This document shows, piece by piece, positions 1 through 6,836 of a stretch of 6,836 bases of DNA (the first letter of the stretch is position 1; each line of letters starts with the position of its first letter). The position numbers and the translations under genes are program-made. The notes beneath the pieces were generated by a model. It saw only the letters and a list, made by a program, of their open reading frames with translations. It had not been told where the DNA came from and did not search any database. Origin of the DNA: Desulfobacterales bacterium (GTDB taxonomy: Bacteria; Desulfobacterota; Desulfobacteria; Desulfobacterales; UBA5852); NCBI GenBank assembly GCA_030066455.1, contig JASJBQ010000258.1, forward strand, positions 1-6,836, given 5' to 3'.

Positions 1-1302
1 ATGGAAACGGCCGGCATGATCGACAGCCGCGACGTGGACTGGAACGAGGCCATGGCCGCAGCCCAGCCCCAGGCTTGCGTCGAGCTCGCGGCCACGGACC
101 CGCTTTACATTCTCTACACTTCCGGTACCACCGGCCAGCCCAAGGGTGTGATGCGTGACAACGGCGGCCACATGGTGGCCCTCAAATGGACCATGAAGAA
201 CATCTACGACGTGGATGCCGGCGATGTCTACTGGGCCGCCAGCGACGTGGGATGGGTCGTAGGCCACTCCTATATCGTCTACGGCCCGCTGCTCAAGGGC
301 TGCACCACCATCCTCTTCGAGGGGAAGCCGATCGGTACCCCGGATGCGGGTGTTTTCTGGCGGGTGATCTCCCAGCACGGCGTGCGCTCGCTTTTCACGG
401 CGCCCACGGCCTTTCGGGCCATCAAGCGTGAAGATCCCGCCGGGGAATTTATCAAAAAATACGATCTCTCCAACTTCAAATATCTCTTCCTGGCCGGCGA
501 GCGTTCGGATCCCGACACGATCCAGTGGTCGGAGAAGAACCTGAAGGTGCCGGTGATCGATCACTGGTGGCAGACCGAGACCGGCTGGGCCATCGCCGCC
601 AACTGCATGGGCCTGCACCAGTTTCCGGTCAAGTACGGCTCCCCCACCAAACCGGCCCCGGGCTGGAACCTGCAGGTGGTGGATGCGGAATGCAACCCGG
701 TGCCGGCCGGCGACATCGGCGCCCTGGTGGTCAAGCTGCCGCTGCCTCCGGGTACGCTGCCGACGCTCTATAACGCCGATGAGCGTTACAAGGAGGCCTA
801 TCTCGAAGAGTTCCCAGGCTATTACAAGACTGCCGATGCCGGCTACATCGATGAAGACGGCTACGCCTATGTCATGGCGCGCACCGACGACATCATCAAC
901 GTGGCCGGCCATCGCCTGTCCACCGGGGCCATGGAAGAAGTCCTGGCCGATCACCCGGATGTGGCCGAATGCGCCGTACTGGGTGTGGCGGACTCGCTCA
1001 AGGGGCAGCTTCCCATCGGGTTTTTGGTGCTGAACGCCGGTGTCACGCGCGACCATGGTGAGATTGTCACCGAGGTCATCAAAATGGTGCGCGAGCGCAT
1101 CGGACCGGTGGCGGCCTTCAAGACGGCCACCGTGGTTGCCCGTTTGCCCAAGACCCGCTCCGGTAAGATTCTGCGGGGGACCATCCAGAAGATTGCGGAC
1201 AACACCGAGTACAAGGTGCCCGCCACCATCGATGATCCGACCATCCTGGGCGAGATCGAGGAGGCGCTCAATTCCATCGGCCTGGCGGGTTCGCGAAAAT
1301 AA
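1..1302 (+). CDS. prpE: Propionyl-CoA synthetase (propionate--CoA ligase), 5' end cut by the window
   Basis: AMP-forming acyl-CoA synthetase of the acetyl-/propionyl-CoA synthetase family, expected to turn propionate, ATP and CoA into propionyl-CoA in the cytoplasm. The visible 433 residues hold the nucleotide-binding P-loop TSGTTGQPKG (residues 40-49), the DHWWQTETGW adenylate motif (187-196) and the C-terminal KTRSGKILRG motif with the catalytic lysine K389. The stretch from DPLYILYTSGTTG through VRDNGG-like, DVGWVVGHSYIVYGPLL and GTPDAG sequences is more PrpE-like than acetate-specific Acs. Full-length PrpE is about 630 residues with its catalytic lysine near 592, so roughly 200 N-terminal residues should lie upstream. 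The ATG at base 1 is therefore probably an internal methionine. The stop is TAA at 1300-1302. The pathway neighbours downstream support propionate as substrate; acetate or another short acid cannot be excluded from sequence alone. Confidence 0.9.
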   Translation: METAGMIDSRDVDWNEAMAAAQPQACVELAATDPLYILYTSGTTGQPKGVMRDNGGHMVALKWTMKNIYDVDAGDVYWAASDVGWVVGHSYIVYGPLLKGCTTILFEGKPIGTPDAGVFWRVISQHGVRSLFTAPTAFRAIKREDPAGEFIKKYDLSNFKYLFLAGERSDPDTIQWSEKNLKVPVIDHWWQTETGWAIAANCMGLHQFPVKYGSPTKPAPGWNLQVVDAECNPVPAGDIGALVVKLPLPPGTLPTLYNADERYKEAYLEEFPGYYKTADAGYIDEDGYAYVMARTDDIINVAGHRLSTGAMEEVLADHPDVAECAVLGVADSLKGQLPIGFLVLNAGVTRDHGEIVTEVIKMVRERIGPVAAFKTATVVARLPKTRSGKILRGTIQKIADNTEYKVPATIDDPTILGEIEEALNSIGLAGSRK

Positions 1303-1329
1303 CCCGCGCCGACGGCAACGGTAAACAAC

Positions 1330-1367
1330 ACAGCTGGCACCGGATGGCAACACCCGGTGTCAGCTGT
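1330..1367 (+). terminator. Strong stem-loop after prpE, possible weak terminator
   Basis: The arms at 1330-1343 (ACAGCTGGCACCGG) and 1354-1367 (CCGGTGTCAGCTGT) pair over 14 bp with a single G.U wobble and a 10-base loop. It lies 27 bases after the prpE stop. Only TTCT follows, not a real U-run, so termination may be partial or the hairpin may instead stabilise the 3' end of the upstream mRNA. The structure is seen directly; its role is inferred. Confidence 0.55.
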
Positions 1368-1379
1368 TCTGCGACCGAT

Positions 1380-1424
1380 CGGGGCTGCGAATGGCTATTC
1401 GCCCCGCGGCCAGACGGTGGTCTG
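1380..1424 (+). other. Two further stem-loops in the prpE-mce gap
   Basis: First hairpin: GCGAAT (1387-1392) pairs with ATTCGC (1397-1402) around a GGCT loop, and CGGG (1380-1383) pairs with CCCG (1403-1406) across a three-base bulge; an alternative is CGGGGC (1380-1385) with GCCCCG (1401-1406). Second hairpin: CAGAC (1411-1415) pairs with GTCTG (1420-1424) around GGTG. Neither is followed by a U-run. Together with the hairpin at 1330-1367 they fill most of the gap before the epimerase RBS. They may be mRNA processing or stability elements; function unknown. Confidence 0.4.
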
Positions 1425-1467
1425 TAATGTGCACGAATGGTGGTGAAATTGTTTAAAAGGAGGGGCC

Positions 1468-1872
1468 ATGAAGATTCTCAAGATTGACCATCTCGGTATC
1501 GCCGTCAACAGCATCGATGAAGGCAAGAATTTCTGGTCGGATGTGTTGGGCCTGGCGTTCGAAGGCGCGGAGACGGTGGAGGCCCAGAAGGTGACCACCG
1601 CTTTTTTCCCGGTGGGTGAAAGTGAGGTCGAGTTGTTGGAATCCACGGCGCCGGACGGCCCGGTGGCCAAATACATCGAAAAACGCGGCCAGGGCATTCA
1701 GCATGTTGCCTTCCGCGTCGAAAATATCGATGCGGCCCTTGAGGAACTCAAGGCCAAGGGGATTCGCCTGATCGACGAAAAACCGCGAATGGGCGCTGGA
1801 GGGGCCAAGATCGCTTTCCTGCACCCCAAGGCCACAAACGGCGTCCTGGTGGAGTTGTGTGAACGCGATTAG
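1468..1872 (+). CDS. mce: Methylmalonyl-CoA epimerase
   Basis: Small metal-dependent enzyme of the vicinal-oxygen-chelate (glyoxalase) superfamily. It interconverts (S)- and (R)-methylmalonyl-CoA, linking the carboxylase product to the mutase substrate. The 134 residues match the usual 130-150. Two betaalphabetabetabeta-type halves are visible: KIDHLGIAV at residues 5-13 opens the first and [10 protein letters not shown] at 75-84 opens the second. By position, the likely metal ligands are H8, E55 (in EVELLE), H79 and E129 (in GVLVEL). They correspond to the His/Gln/His/Glu set of the Propionibacterium enzyme, with Glu in the Gln place. [13 protein letters not shown] (109-121) is the typical C-terminal family sequence. 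The ATG is preceded by AAAAGGAGGGG (1455-1465), a very strong Shine-Dalgarno, which fixes the start. A terminator-like hairpin follows, so it probably ends its transcript, alone or read from prpE. Confidence 0.93.
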   Translation: MKILKIDHLGIAVNSIDEGKNFWSDVLGLAFEGAETVEAQKVTTAFFPVGESEVELLESTAPDGPVAKYIEKRGQGIQHVAFRVENIDAALEELKAKGIRLIDEKPRMGAGGAKIAFLHPKATNGVLVELCERD

Positions 1873-1939
1873 GGCGCGATGGTAAGATGTAAAATTGTTA
1901 CCGGGTTGCAGATTCGTTGTAGCCAAATACGCCATATAT

Positions 1940-1971
1940 AAAATTCCCGTTGACAACGCTGCGGGAATTTT
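1940..1971 (+). terminator. Rho-independent terminator candidate after mce
   Basis: AAAATTCCCG (1940-1949) and CGGGAATTTT (1962-1971) form a perfect 10-bp stem with a 12-base loop, followed by CTAA. The U-rich end is part of the stem, and the matching A-run on the 5' side means it could also act on the other strand. It lies 67 bases after the mce stop and separates the prpE-mce part from the tetR-mutase part. Confidence 0.6.
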
Positions 1972-2031
1972 CTAAGGCCTAAAAGCGTAACAAGATTCCA
2001 CTTCAACGAATGCTTACATGTCAAAAATTTC

Positions 2032-2077
2032 TAAATTACTAAATTTAATATAAATAGTAGCTTTTTTTAATGATAAT
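2032..2077 (+). promoter_or_regulatory. Likely promoter and operator region of the TetR gene
   Basis: The bases before the regulator are strongly AT-rich, unlike the coding DNA around them. Two -10-like hexamers each match TATAAT at five of six positions: TATAAA at 2049-2054 and GATAAT at 2072-2077. No convincing -35 sits at 16-18 bases from either, so the exact promoter is unresolved, and AT-rich DNA gives such matches by chance. An inverted repeat, TAAATT-ACTA-AATTTA (2032-2047), lies immediately upstream of the first -10 candidate, where an autoregulating TetR protein could bind. This is inference from position only. Confidence 0.3.
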
Positions 2078-2097
2078 TCAGTTTTCAATCAGATTGT

Positions 2098-2754
2098 ATG
2101 GCATCTAAACCAACCCTGGCCGGTGGTCAAAACGCCCGTTTGTCTGAAGCGCAGCCCTCCCCGTCCGCCGTGACGGAATTGCGGCCCGAGGTCAAAGCCC
2201 GTCTGGAAAAGGCTGTCCTGGAGATCTTTTCCGAATCAGACTTCCACAAGGCCAATATCCGCGACGTGGCCCGTCGGGCCGGGGTCAGCTTCACCACCAT
2301 CTACCGCCACTACGGGAGCAAGGAACGGCTGCTGTTCGCCTTCGTCGATGTCTGGCTGGGGGAGCTGACCGAGCGCATCATCGATCATCTCCAGGGCATC
2401 GAGGATCTCAAGGAGAAGATGCGCAAGGTGCTCTGGCTGCAGCTCGACTACTACGAGCGTCATCAGGGCCTCGGCAAGATTATCTTCATGACCCTGCCCA
2501 TGCAGACCTGGATGACCGACCGCACCTTCCGCCAGAAGCGCATGATCAATCTCTATCTGGAGGTGCTGCGCAAAGGCCAGAGCGAGGGCGCCCTGAATGC
2601 CAAGGTGCGGGCCGGGGTCCTGCTCGATTTCATGCTGGGCACGGTCCAGCGGTCGTTTGTGATGTGGGTTTCCCGCGGGCAGCGGGAAAGCCTGTCCGGG
2701 CAGACCCAGGTACTATTCGATATGATCTGGCGCGCGATCGCCGTGCCGGACTGA
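2098..2754 (+). CDS. TetR/AcrR-family transcriptional regulator
   Basis: A 218-residue one-component regulator. After a poorly structured N-terminal extension of about 28 residues comes a TetR-type DNA-binding domain. The helix-turn-helix is about residues 53-72 (NIRDVARRAGVSFTTIYRHY), followed by the typical GSKERLLFAFV. The rest is an alpha-helical ligand-binding and dimerisation domain, not recognisable as a ligand-specific subfamily. ATG at 2098 is the only usable ATG: the reading frame is closed upstream by TAA at 2074-2076 and the next in-frame Met lies well past the HTH. No Shine-Dalgarno is visible before it (pyrimidine- and A-rich sequence), so translation may be weak. It sits between the epimerase and mutase on the same strand, 101 bases before the mutase, so control of this propionate module, perhaps in response to an acyl-CoA, is a reasonable but untested inference. 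Confidence 0.9.
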   Translation: MASKPTLAGGQNARLSEAQPSPSAVTELRPEVKARLEKAVLEIFSESDFHKANIRDVARRAGVSFTTIYRHYGSKERLLFAFVDVWLGELTERIIDHLQGIEDLKEKMRKVLWLQLDYYERHQGLGKIIFMTLPMQTWMTDRTFRQKRMINLYLEVLRKGQSEGALNAKVRAGVLLDFMLGTVQRSFVMWVSRGQRESLSGQTQVLFDMIWRAIAVPD

Positions 2755-2761
2755 CGCGGCG

Positions 2762-2784
2762 GCGAATCCGACATGGCGGTTCGC
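2762..2784 (+). other. Small hairpin in the tetR-mutase gap
   Basis: GCGAA (2762-2766) pairs with TTCGC (2780-2784), and CCG (2768-2770) pairs with CGG (2777-2779). There is one bulged T and a six-base loop. No U-run follows, so read-through from the regulator into the mutase is likely. I see no clear promoter in 2755-2855. Confidence 0.3.
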
Positions 2785-2855
2785 ACGAAAGGCCCGCGGA
2801 GCGATGTCGTAACAAACGGTAGCAACGGCGCAACCGAAACCAAAGGAGCAAATCA

Positions 2856-4985
2856 ATGGCAGAACATCCCCAATGGCAGCAATGGAAGGAACTGGCCGAA
2901 AAACAGATGAAGGGCAAATCCGTCGACACCCTTCTCTGGGACACGCCCGAAGGCATCCCGGTGAAGCCGCTATACACCGCCGAAGACCTCGAGAATCTGG
3001 AGCACGTGAACACCCTGCCGGGGTTTGACCCTTATGTCCGCGGTCCGATGGCCACCATGTACGCCGGGAGACCCTGGACCATACGCCAGTACGCGGGCTT
3101 CTCCACGGCCAAGGCGTCCAACGCCTTTTACCGGCGCAACCTGGCGGCCGGCCAGCGGGGCCTTTCGGTGGCCTTCGACCTGGCCACCCATCGCGGTTAC
3201 GATTCGGACCACCCCCGGGTGTCGGGCGACGTGGGCAAGGCCGGGGTGGCCATCGATTCGGTGGAGGACATGAAAGTCCTTTTCGACCAGATCCCGCTGG
3301 ATAAAATGTCGGTCTCGATGACCATGAACGGGGCGGTGCTGCCCATCATGGCGGGCTATATCGTGGCCGCCGAAGAGCAGGGCGTCAAGCAGGCGCAGCT
3401 CACCGGCACCATCCAGAACGACATCTTGAAGGAGTTCCTGACCCGCAATACCTACATCTATCCCCCGGTGCCCTCGATGCGGATCGTATCGGATATCATC
3501 GCCTATTGCTCCGCGAACATGCCCAAGTTCAACACGGTGAGTATCAGCGGCTATCACATGATGGAAGCCGGCGCCAACTCGGCTTTGCAGCTGGCCTTCA
3601 CCCTGGCCGACGGCGTGGAGTACGTCAAGGCGGCCATGGAAGCCGGGATGGACATCGACGCCTTCGCCCCGCGACTCTCCTTTTTCTTTGGCATTGGGAT
3701 GAACTTCTTCATGGAAATCGCCATGCTGCGGGCGGCGCGTTTCCTGTGGCACAAGCTGATCAGCCGCTACAATCCCAAGAATCCCAAGTCCACCATGCTG
3801 CGCACCCACTGCCAGACCTCGGGCTGGAGCCTGACCGAACAGGACCCCTACAACAATATCATCCGCACCACGATCGAATGCATGTCGGCCGTTCTGGGCG
3901 GCACGCAGAGCCTGCACACCAACTCGTTCGACGAGGCCGTGGGCCTGCCCACCGATACGTCGGCGCGCATCGCCCGCAATACCCAACTCATCGTCCAGCA
4001 TGAAAGCCAGGTCTGCCAGGTGATCGACCCCCTGGCCGGCTCCTACTACGTGGAGGCGCTTACGGCCAGCCTTTACCAGGAAGCCGAAAAGATCATCAAC
4101 GAGGTTGAAGAACTTGGCGGCATGGCCAAGGCTATCGAGACCGGTATGCCCAAGATGCGTATCGAGGAATCGGCCGCCCGCCGCCAGGCCCGCATCGACC
4201 AGGGGGCGGACGTCATCGTGGGGGTCAACAAGTTCCAGCTGCCCGACGAGGAACCCCTCGACGTGCTCGAGGTGCCCAGCACGGTACGCGACGAGCAGAT
4301 CACCCGGCTGGAAGCAATCAAGGCCAAGCGCGACCCAGCGGCGGTGGAAACGGCCCTGGCCGCCGTCACCCAGGCCGCCGAGAGCGACGCCAACCTGATG
4401 GCCGCCAGCATCGAGGCCGTGCGCGCCCGGGCCACGGTGGGCGAGGTCTCCGACGCCATCGAAAAAGTTTTCGGCCGTTACGTGGCCACGACCCAGTGCA
4501 TCTCCGGGGTCTACGCGGCCGAGTTCGGGGACAGCGAGATCATTGCCTCGCTGCGCAAGCGCACGGAGGACTTTGCCGCCAAAGAGGGGCGGCGCCCGCG
4601 CATCCTGATGACCAAGATGGGACAGGACGGTCATGACCGCGGTATCAAGGTGGTGGCCACGGCCCTGGCGGATCTGGGCTTCGATGTCGACATCAGCCCC
4701 ATGTTCCAGACACCCGATGAAGCCGCCAAGATGGCCATCGAAAACGACGTCCACATGGTGGGCGCATCGAGTCTGGCCGCCGGGCACAAGACGCTGGTGC
4801 CCGCCCTGATCGAGGAGCTTAAAAAACTGGGCGGCGGCGACGTCCTGGTGTTCGCTGGCGGCGTCATTCCACCCAAGGACTATGGCTTTCTGGAAGAAAA
4901 CGGTGTCGCCGCCGTGTTCGGCCCCGGGACCCCGATCCCGGAATCCGCCAACAAAATGCTCAACGCCCTGGAGGGCCGTCATTGA
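2856..4985 (+). CDS. mcm: Methylmalonyl-CoA mutase, adenosylcobalamin-dependent, single-chain form
   Basis: Radical B12 enzyme that isomerises (R)-methylmalonyl-CoA and succinyl-CoA. The 709 residues carry both the N-terminal substrate-binding TIM barrel and the C-terminal B12-binding domain, as in E. coli ScpA (714 aa) and human MUT. It therefore probably acts as a homodimer without a separate small subunit. Substrate-loop sequence [17 protein letters not shown] starts at residue 67. Y79, R197 (in TRNTYIYPP) and H234 (in SGYHMMEAG) match Y89, R207 and H244 of Propionibacterium MutB. Tyr and Arg at the first two positions favour methylmalonyl-CoA over isobutyryl-CoA mutase, which has Phe and Gln. 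[17 protein letters not shown] begins at 318. The base-off B12 motif DGHDRG is at 591-596, with H593 as lower axial ligand; GVIPPKDY and FGPGTPIP close the domain. RBS AAAGGAG (2842-2848) lies 7 bases before ATG. All key residues are intact. Its stop overlaps the meaB start. Confidence 0.97.
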   Translation: MAEHPQWQQWKELAEKQMKGKSVDTLLWDTPEGIPVKPLYTAEDLENLEHVNTLPGFDPYVRGPMATMYAGRPWTIRQYAGFSTAKASNAFYRRNLAAGQRGLSVAFDLATHRGYDSDHPRVSGDVGKAGVAIDSVEDMKVLFDQIPLDKMSVSMTMNGAVLPIMAGYIVAAEEQGVKQAQLTGTIQNDILKEFLTRNTYIYPPVPSMRIVSDIIAYCSANMPKFNTVSISGYHMMEAGANSALQLAFTLADGVEYVKAAMEAGMDIDAFAPRLSFFFGIGMNFFMEIAMLRAARFLWHKLISRYNPKNPKSTMLRTHCQTSGWSLTEQDPYNNIIRTTIECMSAVLGGTQSLHTNSFDEAVGLPTDTSARIARNTQLIVQHESQVCQVIDPLAGSYYVEALTASLYQEAEKIINEVEELGGMAKAIETGMPKMRIEESAARRQARIDQGADVIVGVNKFQLPDEEPLDVLEVPSTVRDEQITRLEAIKAKRDPAAVETALAAVTQAAESDANLMAASIEAVRARATVGEVSDAIEKVFGRYVATTQCISGVYAAEFGDSEIIASLRKRTEDFAAKEGRRPRILMTKMGQDGHDRGIKVVATALADLGFDVDISPMFQTPDEAAKMAIENDVHMVGASSLAAGHKTLVPALIEELKKLGGGDVLVFAGGVIPPKDYGFLEENGVAAVFGPGTPIPESANKMLNALEGRH
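4970..4975 (+). promoter_or_regulatory. Ribosome binding site of meaB inside the mutase gene
   Basis: GGAGGG within the last mutase codons lies 6 bases before the TTG at 4982. It is a good Shine-Dalgarno at normal spacing and is the main reason to accept TTG as the meaB start, since no nearby ATG gives the conserved N-terminus. Confidence 0.7.
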
Positions 4986-5974
4986 TCCCGATCGACACGG
5001 ACCCCTACGTCGAGGGCGTTCTGGCGGGCAACCGCCGCCTGTTGTCCAAGACGATCACCCTGATCGAAAGCGGCCTCGACGGACACAAAGCGGCGGCCCG
5101 GGAGGTGGTGGGCCGCCTGCTGTCCCATAGCGGCAGGGCCGTGCGGTTGGGCATCACCGGGGTCCCCGGCGTGGGCAAGAGCACCTTCATCGAAAGCCTG
5201 GGCATGTTTCTCATCGATCAGGGACACAAGGTGGCGGTGCTGGCGGTGGACCCCAGCTCGCGGCGCAGCGGCGGCAGCATCATGGCCGACAAGACCCGCA
5301 TGGAGCAGCTCGCCGTCCAGGCCGACGCCTACATCCGGCCCAGCCCCTCGGGCGGCACCCTGGGGGGCGTGGCCCGCAAGACCCGGGAGACCATGATCGC
5401 CTGCGAGGCGGCCGGCTTCGACGTCATGATCGTCGAGACCGTGGGCGTGGGGCAGTCCGAAACCACGGTGGCCTCGATGGTGGATTTCTTCCTGGTGCTC
5501 ATGCTGGCCGGTGCGGGCGACGAACTGCAGGGAATCAAGAAGGGGGTTCTCGAGCTGGCCGATGCCATCGCCATCACCAAGGCCGACGGCGACAACGTGG
5601 ACAAGGCGCTCAAGGCCCGCCAGTCCTATGAATACGCGCTGCACTTGCTGGCGCCGGCATCGCCCGACTGGCACCCGCCGGTGCTGACTTGCAGTGCGCT
5701 GGCCCAGGAAGGGATCGATCGTATCTGGGAAACCGTGCAGAAGCACCGGCAGATCTTCGAGGCCAGCGGCGCCCTGGCGGCCAACCGCCGTCAGCAGGCC
5801 CTGGCCTGGCTGCAGGACCTTTTGGACGACGGTCTGCGGGAGCGCTTCCAGCGCCATCCAGGCATCCGGCAAAACCTGCCGCGCTATCAGCGGGAGGTGG
5901 TCGACGGCCGCACCTCGCCGACGGCTGCGGCGGAAGCGCTCCTTTTTTTGCTTGACAACCCTGAACCGCTTTAG
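4982..5974 (+). CDS. meaB: MeaB/ArgK-family G-protein chaperone of methylmalonyl-CoA mutase
   Basis: SIMIBI-class GTPase (bacterial MeaB/ArgK, human MMAA) that protects the mutase from inactivation and gates cobalamin loading and release. In the 330 residues (normal length) an N-terminal helical arm precedes the Walker A motif GVPGVGKST (60-68). Then come VDPSS (D90), DKTRM (103-107), Walker [15 protein letters not shown] (147-160), the switch III-like [10 protein letters not shown] (179-188) and guanine-specificity TKAD (199-202), followed by a C-terminal dimerisation region. The residue before DKTRM is Ala (MADKTRM), where E. coli ArgK, Methylorubrum MeaB and human MMAA have Gly (GDKTRM). 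The start is TTG at 4982, sharing bases with the mutase TGA (TTGA), so translation is probably coupled. Older names call this family an ArgK arginine-transport kinase; the mutase neighbour makes the chaperone role nearly certain. Confidence 0.95.
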   Translation: MIPIDTDPYVEGVLAGNRRLLSKTITLIESGLDGHKAAAREVVGRLLSHSGRAVRLGITGVPGVGKSTFIESLGMFLIDQGHKVAVLAVDPSSRRSGGSIMADKTRMEQLAVQADAYIRPSPSGGTLGGVARKTRETMIACEAAGFDVMIVETVGVGQSETTVASMVDFFLVLMLAGAGDELQGIKKGVLELADAIAITKADGDNVDKALKARQSYEYALHLLAPASPDWHPPVLTCSALAQEGIDRIWETVQKHRQIFEASGALAANRRQQALAWLQDLLDDGLRERFQRHPGIRQNLPRYQREVVDGRTSPTAAAEALLFLLDNPEPL

Positions 5975-5978
5975 GAAC

Positions 5979-5995
5979 TAAGTGGGTTCCACTTA
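5979..5995. repeat. 17-bp perfect inverted repeat just after meaB
   Basis: TAAGTGG (5979-5985) and CCACTTA (5989-5995) are exact complements around GTT. The repeat begins 5 bases after the meaB stop and 102 bases before the carboxyltransferase start. As RNA it would be a 7-bp hairpin without a U-run, so it is not a good terminator. As DNA it has the size and symmetry of a regulator operator. Confidence 0.45.
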
Positions 5996-6070
5996 CGATC
6001 ACCCCAAAATTTAAATCGACACTAAGTTTTCCGTCAAACCGATTCGTTTTCATTATGGGGATTAGGAACC
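5985..6070 (+). other. Possible structured leader before the carboxyltransferase gene
   Basis: Nested complementary segments can be seen. GGTTCC (5985-5990) pairs with GGAACC (6065-6070). CCCCAAAAT (6002-6010) pairs with ATTATGGGG (6052-6060) with one mismatch. AATCG (6014-6018) pairs with CGATT (6040-6044). The outer helix ends 7 bases before the Shine-Dalgarno region (6078-6088) and competes with the hairpin at 5979-5995. The complementarity is real; folding in the cell and any regulatory role are inference. A weak -10-like CATTAT (6051-6056) also lies here, so an internal promoter is possible. Confidence 0.3.
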
Positions 6071-6096
6071 TTTAATCGAGGGAAAGGATTGGTGTA

Positions 6097-6836
<740 letters not shown>

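Noticed and set aside
1..3. ATG at base 1 as the true start of the ligase
   Set aside because: The protein would lack about 200 N-terminal residues of the family, and the region before TSGTTG aligns with the middle of PrpE. The window edge is the simpler explanation; a genuine truncation needs the upstream sequence.
1950..1976. Consensus -35 TTGACA (1950-1955) as a tetR promoter
   Set aside because: It lies in the loop of the terminator hairpin, and the best -10 (TCTAAG, 1971-1976) matches only four of six at a short 15-base spacing.
1996..2003. TTCCACTT shared with 5987-5994 as a common regulator half-site
   Set aside because: The 8-base match lacks the second arm at the upstream site and is expected by chance between gaps of this size.
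2018..2053. An 11-codon leader peptide upstream of tetR
   Set aside because: No Shine-Dalgarno, no coding signal, and short open frames are expected in AT-rich DNA.
2755..2855. Cobalamin riboswitch before the B12-dependent mutase
   Set aside because: The gap is only 101 bases, too short for the usual element, and no B12-box-like sequence is visible there or in the other gaps.
2970..4982. A 670-codon open frame on the minus strand opposite the mutase
   Set aside because: It is the antisense shadow of a GC-rich gene with strong third-position bias. Its translation is low-complexity (rich in G, H, D, V) and matches no family I know, while the plus strand encodes an intact mutase.
4979..5872. 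A 297-codon minus-strand open frame opposite meaB
   Set aside because: Same codon-bias shadow; the plus-strand product has every MeaB motif.
5952..5981. TTGACA (5952-5957) at the end of meaB as a promoter for pccB
   Set aside because: The hexamer encodes part of the conserved-length MeaB C-terminus, and no reasonable -10 is found at 16-18 bases.

Overview
The window is a GC-rich, single-strand (+) stretch of bacterial chromosome. It carries most of a methylmalonyl-CoA pathway module joining propionate to succinyl-CoA. Gene order is propionyl-CoA synthetase (5' end outside the window), methylmalonyl-CoA epimerase, a TetR-type regulator, a full-length B12-dependent methylmalonyl-CoA mutase, its MeaB/ArgK G-protein chaperone, and the start of an acyl-CoA carboxylase carboxyltransferase subunit (3' end outside the window). 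The clustering of these genes in one direction and the flavour of the proteins suggest a propionate-metabolising anaerobe, perhaps a sulfate reducer of the Desulfobacterota. That taxonomic guess rests on recognition only and is tentative.

Layout. 1-1302: PrpE-like ligase, catalytic core and C-terminal domain. 1303-1467: three consecutive stem-loops, the first a possible weak terminator, then a strong ribosome binding site. 1468-1872: epimerase. 1873-2097: the only clearly AT-rich stretch, with a good terminator-like hairpin after the epimerase and promoter-like sequence before the regulator. 2098-2754: TetR regulator, no visible Shine-Dalgarno. 2755-2855: short gap with a small hairpin and a good mutase RBS. 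2856-4985: mutase. 4982-5974: MeaB, starting at a TTG that overlaps the mutase stop, which implies translational coupling. 5975-6096: 122 bases with a 17-bp inverted repeat and a nested set of complementary segments ending just before the next RBS. 6097-6836: carboxyltransferase, about half the family length.

How they work together. PrpE activates propionate to propionyl-CoA. The carboxyltransferase, with biotin partners not seen here, makes or uses (S)-methylmalonyl-CoA. The epimerase converts S to R, and the mutase, guarded by MeaB, isomerises (R)-methylmalonyl-CoA to succinyl-CoA. PrpE points to propionate use, but every step after activation is reversible enough to run toward propionate. 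The TetR protein is the obvious local regulator candidate; its ligand and targets are not shown by the sequence.

I found no mobile element, CRISPR array, tRNA, rRNA or cobalamin riboswitch. The enzymes are known families with intact key residues, and I see no convincing new protein system. The least explained parts are the structured non-coding gaps and the regulator's role.
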